From positions 5,620,501 to 5,684,500 of the forward strand of contig NC_013037.1 in assembly GCF_000023125.1 (NCBI RefSeq): a stretch of DNA of 64,000 nucleotides, read 5' to 3'. Below are positions 33,110 through 40,468 of this stretch, one piece after another. The notes beneath the pieces were generated by a model. The model had not been told where the DNA came from. It was given only the letters and a program-made list of their open reading frames with translations, and did no database searches. The stretch is from Dyadobacter fermentans DSM 18053. GTDB taxonomy: Bacteria > Bacteroidota > Bacteroidia > Cytophagales > Spirosomataceae. A program made the position numbers and the translations under genes. How positions within the stretch are numbered: position 1 is the first letter of the stretch; every line of letters begins with the position of its first letter.

Positions 33110-34084
33110 ATGCCGCTAGTCCATTATTCGCATCAAATATCGCCTTTTTGGCTTCCAAACGGACATTTCCAGAGTATTTACCCTGCGCTCTTCCGGCAGA
33201 TTAATGGTATAAAATATTTTCGTGAAAAAATTGTAACTCCCGATGATGACTTCCTGAATCTGGACTGGTCATATGCCGGAAACGAAGTGCCAAAACCGCT
33301 CATTATTCTCTCGCACGGCCTCGAAGGCAACAGCACCCGGCAGTACATAACGGGGATGGTTAAACTTTTGACCCAAAACGGCTTCGATTGCCTCGCCTGG
33401 AACTTCCGCAGCTGCGGCGGAGAGATGAACCAGACGGCCCGGTTTTACCACAGCGGTGCTACCGAAGATCTGAATGCAGTCATTAACTATGCCTTCGAAA
33501 AGGGGTATGCTGATGTGCGGCTCGTGGGTTTTAGCCTGGGCGGAAACCTGACTTTGAAGTATCTCGGCGAACAGGGAGCTGCTATCGACAACCGCATCAA
33601 AGGCGCGATCGTTTTCAGCGTGCCCATGGATTTGAAAGCATGCAGCCTGGCGATCATCGAGCCCCGGAACCAGATTTACATGCACCGCTTTTTGAAATCA
33701 CTGAAACCCAAAGTGATGGAAAAAGCGGCATTATACCCTCAGAGGATCGATTTGAAGGACCATGCATTGGTGAAGACCCTGTATGACTTCGATCACATCT
33801 ACACCGCGCCGCTGCACGGTTTCGAGGGCGCCGATCACTATTATGCCGAATGCAGCTCCCAGTTTTTCGTCGAGCCGATAACCGTACCGACGATGATCGT
33901 GAATGCGGAAAACGACCCGATCGTGCCATTCGGTAGCTTACCCATTGATGTGCTCCGCGCGCATCCCAACGTCACATTGCTGGCTACCAGGGATGGCGGG
34001 CATTGCGGTTTCCGCCCGGCGCGGCTGACGGATGAATTTTACTGGTCGGAAAAATATGCGCTGGGGTTCCTTTCCGGCCTGTGA
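33110..34084 (+). CDS. YheT-family alpha/beta hydrolase
   Basis: A 324-residue cytosolic alpha/beta-hydrolase. The opening PFWLPNGHFQSIYPALFR and IILSHGLEGNSTRQYITGM are characteristic of the YheT/ABHD1-3 group. The nucleophile elbow is VGFSLGGN (S142), the acid is in NAENDPIVP, and the His in DGGHCGF. Esterase or lipase activity on acyl esters is assumed; physiological substrate unknown. Transcribed alone, divergent from csp. Confidence 0.9.
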   Translation: MPLVHYSHQISPFWLPNGHFQSIYPALFRQINGIKYFREKIVTPDDDFLNLDWSYAGNEVPKPLIILSHGLEGNSTRQYITGMVKLLTQNGFDCLAWNFRSCGGEMNQTARFYHSGATEDLNAVINYAFEKGYADVRLVGFSLGGNLTLKYLGEQGAAIDNRIKGAIVFSVPMDLKACSLAIIEPRNQIYMHRFLKSLKPKVMEKAALYPQRIDLKDHALVKTLYDFDHIYTAPLHGFEGADHYYAECSSQFFVEPITVPTMIVNAENDPIVPFGSLPIDVLRAHPNVTLLATRDGGHCGFRPARLTDEFYWSEKYALGFLSGL

Positions 34085-34137
34085 AGAAAACTGTTCCAAA
34101 CATTATTTTGTTAGCGTCATATACCAATAGATTTTGG

Positions 34138-34145
34138 TAATTTTG
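34138..34145 (+). promoter_or_regulatory. -7 promoter element of the serine biosynthesis genes
   Basis: TAATTTTG matches TAnnTTTG, 79 bases upstream of the start at 34224. The nearest upstream TTTG is 27 bases away, too far for a canonical -33. Confidence 0.45.
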
Positions 34146-34223
34146 TGGCCTGTTTCAAACAGGTCGGACCCTTAGAGATAAAAATTACGTTAACTCGATC
34201 ATTTTTCAGTTATTTCCCGTTTC

Positions 34224-36131
34224 ATGTCCACATTAACTCTCAATCCACCACCGTACATTATCATTGATTTCGACAGCACGTTCACGAAAGTGGAGGGGCT
34301 CGACGAATTGGCCGCGATCGCCCTCAAAGGCCATCCGGAGCGTGATCAGATTGTTCAGAAGATTTCTGACCTGACCAACAAGGGTATGAATGGCGAAATG
34401 TCGTTTGCGGATGGTCTGCGCCAGCGAATCGCCTTACTGAAAGGCAACCGTTCGCACATCGAAGAACTGGTTACCTTCCTGCGCACAAAGGTTTCGGATT
34501 CGTTCAAGCGCAATACGCAGTTTTTGACGGAGAATGCGGAGCAGATTTTTATCGTTTCCAGCGGATTCAAAGAGTTTATCGTTCCTGTGGCTACGGAGCT
34601 GGGCATCCTGGCCGACCACGTGTATGCGAACGACTTCATCTTCGATGAAGAAGGGAATATTATCGGGATTGACGAGGAAAACGTATTGTCGATGGACGGC
34701 GGAAAGATCAAAATCCTTTCTGCACTGAATTTGTCCGGCGACGTTTACGCGATCGGTGATGGCTATACGGATTATGAATTGAAGGCATCCGGCCTGGCCA
34801 ATCGTTTCTATGCATTTACTGAAAACGTGGAGCGGCCGAAAGTAACGGCCGTAGCGGACCATATTGCTACTTCGTTCGACGATTTTCTTTTTGATAACAA
34901 ATTCAGCAGAAGCCAGTCTTATCCGAAAAGCCGGATCAAGGTGTTGCTGCTCGAAAACGTTCACCCGGTTGCCCGCAAGGCATTCGAGGACGAAGGATTT
35001 AATGTCGAGTTCGTAAAAGGCGCCCTCGATGAGGATGAGCTTTGCGAGCGCATCAAGGACGTTTCCATCATTGGTATCCGTTCCAAAACCACCATTACGA
35101 AGCGCGTGCTCGAACATGCGAACCGCCTGATGGCGATCGGCGCGTTCTGTATCGGAACCAACCAGATCGACCTCGACGAGGCTGCAAAAAAAGGCATTGC
35201 GGTGTTCAACGCGCCTTATAGCAACACGCGGTCGGTGGTAGAACTGGCTGTGGGCGAGATGATTTTGCTGATCCGCAATATCGTTGGCAAGAGCAATTCC
35301 ATGCACAAGGGTATTTGGGATAAGTCTGCGAACGGCAGCTTCGAGATCCGCGGCAAGAAACTCGGGATGGTCGGTTACGGAAGCATCGGTACGCAGCTTT
35401 CGGTTGTGGCCGAGGCGCTGGGGATGGATGTGTATTTTTATGATGCAGTTGAAAAGCTTTCGATCGGTAATGCCAAGAAAGTGAACACATTGGAAGAGCT
35501 CCTGGCAATGTCCGATGTGCTGAGCCTTCACGTGGATGGCCGCAAGGAAAACACCAACATGATCGGCAAGCGCGAGTTTGACCTCATGAAAGACGGCGTG
35601 ATCTTCCTGAACCTCTCACGCGGGCACGTGGTGGACATCAAAGCATTGGCTGATGCCGTGAAAAGCGGCAAAGTAGCCGGCGCTGGTGTAGACGTGTTCC
35701 CGAAAGAGCCGAAAACAAACGATGAAATGTTCGAAAGCGAGCTGCTAGGCCTGCCGAACGTCATCCTCACCCCGCATATTGGCGGAAGCACCGAGGAGGC
35801 GCAGGAGAATATCGGACATTTCGTGCCTTCCAAATTGCTGGAATTCATGAATAACGGCAGCTCTTACGGCAGCGTGAACTTCCCCGAAGTGCAGCTGCCT
35901 AAGCTGAAAGATTCACACCGCCTGCTGCACATCCACGCGAACGTACCGGGTGTGCTGGCGAAGCTGAACCAGATTTTTGCGAAAAACAATATCAATATCA
36001 CCGGCCAGTACCTCAAAACCAACGAGCATATCGGCTACGTGATCGTGGATATTGCCAAAGATTATACAGAAGAATTTATCCAGGAAGTGAAAGAGGTTGA
36101 AGGAACGATCCGTTTCCGGATGTTATACTAA
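34224..36131 (+). CDS. serA: SerB-SerA fusion: phosphoserine phosphatase domain + D-3-phosphoglycerate dehydrogenase
   Basis: A 635-residue two-enzyme protein. Residues 10-225 form a HAD phosphatase of the SerB type: IIDFDSTFTKVEG (D15, D17), IVSSGFKEF (motif II) and YAIGDGYTDYELKASG (motif III) are all intact. Residues 240-555 form SerA: RSVVELAVGEMILL, the NAD motif GMVGYGSIGTQ (from about 383), NLSRGHVVD (Arg), GVDVFPKEP (Glu), and LTPHIGGSTEEAQ (His). The last 70 residues are an ACT domain (LLHIHANVPGVLAKLNQIF) that may sense serine. It thus carries the first and third steps of the phosphorylated serine pathway, and the second-step enzyme follows. Confidence 0.93.
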   Translation: MSTLTLNPPPYIIIDFDSTFTKVEGLDELAAIALKGHPERDQIVQKISDLTNKGMNGEMSFADGLRQRIALLKGNRSHIEELVTFLRTKVSDSFKRNTQFLTENAEQIFIVSSGFKEFIVPVATELGILADHVYANDFIFDEEGNIIGIDEENVLSMDGGKIKILSALNLSGDVYAIGDGYTDYELKASGLANRFYAFTENVERPKVTAVADHIATSFDDFLFDNKFSRSQSYPKSRIKVLLLENVHPVARKAFEDEGFNVEFVKGALDEDELCERIKDVSIIGIRSKTTITKRVLEHANRLMAIGAFCIGTNQIDLDEAAKKGIAVFNAPYSNTRSVVELAVGEMILLIRNIVGKSNSMHKGIWDKSANGSFEIRGKKLGMVGYGSIGTQLSVVAEALGMDVYFYDAVEKLSIGNAKKVNTLEELLAMSDVLSLHVDGRKENTNMIGKREFDLMKDGVIFLNLSRGHVVDIKALADAVKSGKVAGAGVDVFPKEPKTNDEMFESELLGLPNVILTPHIGGSTEEAQENIGHFVPSKLLEFMNNGSSYGSVNFPEVQLPKLKDSHRLLHIHANVPGVLAKLNQIFAKNNINITGQYLKTNEHIGYVIVDIAKDYTEEFIQEVKEVEGTIRFRMLY

Positions 36132-36143
36132 AAAGTGATTCGG

Positions 36144-36170
36144 ATGGTCAGCTGGTTCAAGGCTGACCAT
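36144..36170 (+). terminator. Hairpin between serBA and serC-like genes
   Basis: ATGGTCAGC (36144-36152) pairs perfectly with GCTGACCAT (36162-36170) across a nine-base loop, followed by TTGCTTTT. It could attenuate read-through into the aminotransferase gene. A C/T-rich stretch with repeated CATTCACC follows up to 36222. Confidence 0.55.
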
Positions 36171-36222
36171 TTGCTTTTCACCACTGTCCATTCACCTCAT
36201 TCACCTATTTCACCAATCACCC

Positions 36223-37296
36223 ATGGGATTCACATTTTTCACCCCGGGACCGGCGGCGCTGTACCCGACGTTCGAGCAGCATTTGAAGACCTTCGTCGAA
36301 AACCAGCTCGGCTCGATCTCGCACCGCAGCCAGCAGTACCGCGATCTGCATAAATTCACCGTAGACCAGCTTCGCACGCTCCTGAACGTGCCCGACACGC
36401 ACGCGATCCTGTTTTTGGGCTCGGCGTCGGAAGCGTGGGAGCGCATTCTGTTTAGCACGGTGGAATTGGAAAGTTTTCACCTTATTAATGGATCGTTTTC
36501 CAAGAAGTTCTACGACTATTCCAACGCGTTGAACAAATATGCCCATAAGTTTGAAAAACCAATGGGCGAGGGCTTTCTGGCCGTGGATGTGGAGGTTCCG
36601 GAATATGCGGAGCTCATCGCCACCACGCACAATGAAACCAGCTCAGGCGTACAAATGCCGGTAGCCGAGATTCATAAGTTGAAACAGAAAAATCCTTCGA
36701 AATTCATCGCCGTGGATATGGTATCGTCCGCGCCTTATCCCGAGCTGGATTACAGCATTATCGACACGGCGTTCTTCTCCGTGCAAAAGGCATTCGGCTT
36801 ACCGGCCGGTCTGGGCGTGTGGATCGTAAGCGAGCGCTGCCTCGAAAAAGCAAAGAGCATTCGCAACACCTACTCCATTGGCGCGCACAACGATTTGCTC
36901 ACGCTTTGGAAAAACGCGCAGAACAACGAAACACCGGCAACACCGAATGTGATGGGCATTTACCTGCTGGGCAAGATCGCGGAAGATTTCAACCGCATCG
37001 GCGTGCAGAATATCCGCAAGGAAACCGAGCACAAGGCAAACCTGCTGTACAAATTCATCGAGAAAACGCCTGGCTTCTCGCCGTTTGTGAAGGAGAAGGC
37101 ATTCCGCTCGCAAACAGTGATCGTGGTCGACAGCGAAATACCCTCGGCCGACATTATCAAAACGATTAAGGAAAAAGGAATGGCTATCGGAAGCGGCTAT
37201 GGGGCCGGCAAGGCCACCCAGCTCCGCATCGCCAACTTCCCCGCGACATCCGTGGAAGAAACCGAAAAGCTGATCCACGAGCTCGGGAAGCTCTGA
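36223..37296 (+). CDS. serC: Class V aminotransferase, probable phosphoserine aminotransferase
   Basis: A 357-residue PLP enzyme. FFTPGPAALYP is the class V opening, SHRSQQYRDLH a substrate-binding segment, THNETSSGVQMP lies before the PLP Asp, VDMVSSAPYPELDY includes the Asp, and FFSVQKAFGLPAGLGVWIVS includes the PLP Lys. The C-terminal domain ends with GSGYGAGKATQLRIANFPA. Position directly after the SerB-SerA fusion points to the SerC step (3-phosphohydroxypyruvate to phosphoserine). Motifs are also compatible with an alanine-glyoxylate type aminotransferase, so the gene name is contextual. Confidence 0.85.
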   Translation: MGFTFFTPGPAALYPTFEQHLKTFVENQLGSISHRSQQYRDLHKFTVDQLRTLLNVPDTHAILFLGSASEAWERILFSTVELESFHLINGSFSKKFYDYSNALNKYAHKFEKPMGEGFLAVDVEVPEYAELIATTHNETSSGVQMPVAEIHKLKQKNPSKFIAVDMVSSAPYPELDYSIIDTAFFSVQKAFGLPAGLGVWIVSERCLEKAKSIRNTYSIGAHNDLLTLWKNAQNNETPATPNVMGIYLLGKIAEDFNRIGVQNIRKETEHKANLLYKFIEKTPGFSPFVKEKAFRSQTVIVVDSEIPSADIIKTIKEKGMAIGSGYGAGKATQLRIANFPATSVEETEKLIHELGKL

Positions 37297-37323
37297 AAAA
37301 GTGGCTTGTAGCATAGCGTTACC

Positions 37324-37363
37324 AAAAGGGTGGCTGAACGTATCAATGTTCAGTCACCCTTTT
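37324..37363 (+). terminator. Rho-independent terminator after serC-like gene
   Basis: AAAAGGGTGGCTGAAC pairs with GTTCAGTCACCCTTTT (one G-T pair) across an eight-base loop and is followed by CTTTTTG. The 16-base stem is the clearest terminator in the window. Confidence 0.8.
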
Positions 37364-37372
37364 CTTTTTGGA

Positions 37373-38254
37373 ATGAAGCGCAACGACATGCTATGGAAAT
37401 CGATATTGGAAGAAATCTTTGACGACTTCCTGAAATTTTTCTTCCCCAATGCGGAAGCACTTTTTGACATGGACCGCGGCTTCGAATACCTGGACCAGGA
37501 GCTGGAACAGCTATTCCCGCCGGAAGGCAACGCAATAGCGACCCGCTATGTGGATAAGCTGGTGAAAGTGTATTGCCGCTCGGGTGCCGAAGCGTGGCTG
37601 CTGGTCCACATCGAAGTCCAGGGCTACCGAGATGAAACTTTTCCCGACCGGATGTTTACCTACTATTACCGCATTTGCGACAAATACCGCAAGCCCATCA
37701 CCGCCATTGCCATCCTGACGGATGATTGCAGGCATTTCCTGCCCGGCCAGTTCGAGCAGGCTTGTCTGGGCACAAGCGTGTGTTTTCGGTTCAATAGTTA
37801 TAAAGTGCTGGAACAATCGGAAGAAGAGCTCGCGGCCAGCGACAATCCATTCGCGCAGGTCATTCTGGCGACGAAGCTGGCGATAAAGGGAAGCCGCTTT
37901 TCATCCGACGAACTTTACCGTTTGAAAATTGACCTGGCTAAGAGGCTGTTAAAGCGCAATTTTTCGAAACGGAAAGTTGGAAGATTGATGGAATTTTTGA
38001 AATTTTATGTATCATTGGAAGACGATGACCTTGATAGGGAGTATCTTAAAGAAGTTCAAAGATTATTCAATCCAGAGCCAATTCCTATGACGTGGGAAGA
38101 AACCATATTATACATCGTAGAGGAGAAAGGTGCAGAAGCGGCAAAGACCACCGTTGTCCAGAACCTGATCCGTGAAACCAATTTTACTTCGGAGGAAATC
38201 GCGCGGCTGGCGGATGTTTCGGTCGAATTTGTGCAAAAGATCAAGCAAAAATAG
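37373..38254 (+). CDS. Rpn-like PD-(D/E)XK nuclease/transposase-family protein
   Basis: A 293-residue protein. The N-terminal part has the restriction-endonuclease-like core (DKLVKVYCRSGAEAWLLVHIEVQG with an E-x-Q motif, then RMFTYYYRICDKYRKPITAIAILTDD) seen in Rpn recombination-promoting nucleases and related transposase-like proteins. The C-terminal part is helical and ends in TSEEIARLADVSVEFVQKIKQK, a helix-turn-helix-like tail. ATG at 37373 is chosen because the earlier frame start lies in the preceding terminator. Such genes occur in many scattered copies in Bacteroidota. It is flanked on both sides by terminators, hence a single-gene unit. Confidence 0.78.
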   Translation: MKRNDMLWKSILEEIFDDFLKFFFPNAEALFDMDRGFEYLDQELEQLFPPEGNAIATRYVDKLVKVYCRSGAEAWLLVHIEVQGYRDETFPDRMFTYYYRICDKYRKPITAIAILTDDCRHFLPGQFEQACLGTSVCFRFNSYKVLEQSEEELAASDNPFAQVILATKLAIKGSRFSSDELYRLKIDLAKRLLKRNFSKRKVGRLMEFLKFYVSLEDDDLDREYLKEVQRLFNPEPIPMTWEETILYIVEEKGAEAAKTTVVQNLIRETNFTSEEIARLADVSVEFVQKIKQK

Positions 38255-38277
38255 GTTAATGAAATACACAACATCCA

Positions 38278-38301
38278 AAGCTGCCCCAAAGGCAGCTTTT
38301 T
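38278..38301 (+). terminator. Rho-independent terminator after the Rpn-like gene
   Basis: AAAGCTGCC pairs with GGCAGCTTT across a four-base loop, followed by a run of T to 38301. Confidence 0.8.
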
Positions 38302-38402
38302 TCATTACCACCCAAATTCAAACCACGATACTCCTACGCTTCAATGGTATTTTAAGTATAAATTTTTAGCTTTATACTTTCTTACGAAAACAGACACGAG
38401 CG

Positions 38403-39020
38403 GTGATTCAAAACGCTACCTCAACGGGGGAAACCAAAGATTGTGATCTATGGCAAAGGATTCGCGTGGGCGATGAGCAAGCCTTTACTGCTATTTTTGA
38501 AAAATACCACCGCACACTCTACAATTACGGCAGCAAGCTTTCGACCAATTCGTCGCTCGTGGAGGATGCCGTGCAGGATGTTTTTATAGATATCTGGCGC
38601 CTGCGGCATAACCTCACGGAAAACGTTACCTCGGTTAAATTTTACCTCTACCGCGCCTTACGCCGGCGCATTCACGTGGCGCTCGACAAGTTTCCGTCTA
38701 TGGAGGAAATCAGCGAGCTCGATGATGAGGACACCCCAGCCAACCATACCCATTCCGAAGCGATCCTGATTGAAGTCGAGTCGTCGTCTATTCGTGCGCA
38801 GCGCATTCAGGAATTGCTCGCGCAGCTGCCGGAGCGCCAGGTCGAAGCGCTCACGCTCCGGTATTTCGACGATTTCAGCATCGAGGAAATATCCGGGATC
38901 ATGAACGTCAATGAAAAATCCGTCCGGAATTTTATCTACAAAGCACTCACTTCCCTTCGCCAGAGCCGGGAAATTCTGCTCATTTCTTCCCTGATTTTCT
39001 GGCTGTTACTATTATTTTAA
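38403..39020 (+). CDS. ECF sigma factor (FecI-like), first Sus locus
   Basis: A 205-residue RNA polymerase sigma factor starting with GTG. Region 2 shows FEKYHRTLYNYGSKL and EDAVQDVFIDIWRLR; region 4 shows AQLPERQVEALTLRYFDDFSIEEISGIMNVNEKSVRNFIYKALTSLRQ. It would direct transcription of the downstream SusC/D genes when released by the FecR-type anti-sigma encoded next. An unusual feature is the hydrophobic C-terminal tail ILLISSLIFWLLLLF, also seen in the second sigma factor at 59 kb. Confidence 0.92.
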   Translation: MIQNATSTGETKDCDLWQRIRVGDEQAFTAIFEKYHRTLYNYGSKLSTNSSLVEDAVQDVFIDIWRLRHNLTENVTSVKFYLYRALRRRIHVALDKFPSMEEISELDDEDTPANHTHSEAILIEVESSSIRAQRIQELLAQLPERQVEALTLRYFDDFSIEEISGIMNVNEKSVRNFIYKALTSLRQSREILLISSLIFWLLLLF

Positions 39021-39112
39021 AATATTTCTTCAAATAATTTCATTTTGGAGAGGTCAAATCCGCGTTTCGTCGCTCTGTATAACTGAACGACGACAACTGC
39101 ATCCCGCGAAAC

Positions 39113-40252
39113 ATGAAGCATGATCCTTATTCTCTGACCGAACTGATCAGAAATGAAGAGTTTATCGCCTGGGTAATGCATCCCGACGAGCTCAGCGACC
39201 GCAAATGGCGGGCGTTCCTGGACAAACATCCCGGGAAACGCAAAACCGTGGAGTCCGCCAGGGAGTACGTCATTCTGCTGGCAAAGGACACGGGCAGGCA
39301 CCAGCCGACCCAGAAGCAAAGCGACAGAATGTGGAGTATCGTCGAAAGCCACATGCACAACGAAACGCCCCAAACGGCGGAACAGGAGCCCGTTTTCAAA
39401 ACGACTCGCGGGCATGGATGGCGCTGGGCACGCGTGGCGGCATCGGCGGCGTTGATCCTGAGCATTGGCTCGGTGAGCTATTGGTTCTATTACAAGAAGG
39501 CGGACGGTCCGTTGCAGGAAGCCGCGGTTCGCGAGGAGATCAATTCAGCGGATATCATTCAGAAATACAATGATACCGACAAGCCGATGACCGTGTTGTT
39601 GCAGGACGGAAGCTCGGTGGTATTGCAGCCCGGCGGCCGCCTGAGCTACTCGGAAGGAGCGAACAGGAAGCGGCGTGAAGTTACGCTGACCGGAAGAGCG
39701 TTTTTTGAAATAGTCAAAAACAAACAGAAACCTTTCCTCGTGTACAGCTACGGTCTGGCGACGAAGGTTCTCGGCACTAGTTTCACAATCGATGCGTCTT
39801 CGGAAAATAAGGATATCAAGGTAGAGGTGCGGACGGGCACAGTTTCGGTGTTTTCCATCAATAACCTCGATAACTCGCAGAAAGAGGCCGCTTTGGATAA
39901 ACCAGAGCTGGAAGGCGTGACGCTTAACCACGACCAGCGGATCGCATTCTCGAAAGAAAGTGGCAAGATTATTCCGCTCCCGGCTGCTGTGGCGGCATCT
40001 TCGGACAAAGATGTTTCGAAACAACAGTTTGTATTCGATGAAACCCCGGTTTCGGAGGTGTTCAGGATATTGGAAAGCGCTTACAACGTCCGGATCGTGT
40101 ACGACCGGGAAAAGCTGGGCGGTTGCCCGCTGAACGCGACTTTGATAGGGCAGCCGTTTAAGGAAAAGCTCGAAGTGATCTGCAATGCGCTCGACGCGCA
40201 GTACGAATTAGCCGATAACCGGATAACGATCCTGGGAAAAGGATGTAAGTAG
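39113..40252 (+). CDS. FecR-family anti-sigma factor, first Sus locus
   Basis: A 379-residue membrane regulator. A cytosolic N-terminal part (DPYSLTELIRNEEFIAWVMHP) should hold the sigma factor. One helix (VAASAALILSIGSVSYWFYY) spans the membrane. The periplasmic FecR domain includes VLLQDGSSVVLQPGGRLSY, REVTLTGRAFFEIVK and LVYSYGLATKVLGTSFTID. The C-terminal DUF4974 domain has FDETPVSEVFRILESAYNV and three Cys. It would receive the signal from the STN domain of the SusC receptor encoded next. Confidence 0.93.
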   Translation: MKHDPYSLTELIRNEEFIAWVMHPDELSDRKWRAFLDKHPGKRKTVESAREYVILLAKDTGRHQPTQKQSDRMWSIVESHMHNETPQTAEQEPVFKTTRGHGWRWARVAASAALILSIGSVSYWFYYKKADGPLQEAAVREEINSADIIQKYNDTDKPMTVLLQDGSSVVLQPGGRLSYSEGANRKRREVTLTGRAFFEIVKNKQKPFLVYSYGLATKVLGTSFTIDASSENKDIKVEVRTGTVSVFSINNLDNSQKEAALDKPELEGVTLNHDQRIAFSKESGKIIPLPAAVAASSDKDVSKQQFVFDETPVSEVFRILESAYNVRIVYDREKLGGCPLNATLIGQPFKEKLEVICNALDAQYELADNRITILGKGCK

Positions 40253-40468
40253 TTTTTGACACCACATATCAACATTTTACCCTGAACGCCGCCTATGACG
40301 TAACGTTACCCTATTGCCCAAAAAATAAAAAAGACCAGCCATGTTCCAGCATGACTGATCCGGGTTCCCCAACAGTAACGGACATTACTGCACATCCATT
40401 TGGACGATGGATGAACCGGGGAAGATTTCGTTGAATAATCTCCTTAAACAACAAATTCATTCAAAAAT
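40253..40468 (+). other. Leader region of susC-1
   Basis: 216 bases without a gene between the anti-sigma and SusC genes. It contains a short hairpin (CATCCAT at 40393-40399 with ATGGATG at 40407-40413) and an AT-rich start. No TAnnTTTG element is seen, in line with use of a sigma factor of ECF type. A transcript leader or ECF promoter is likely here. Confidence 0.35.
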
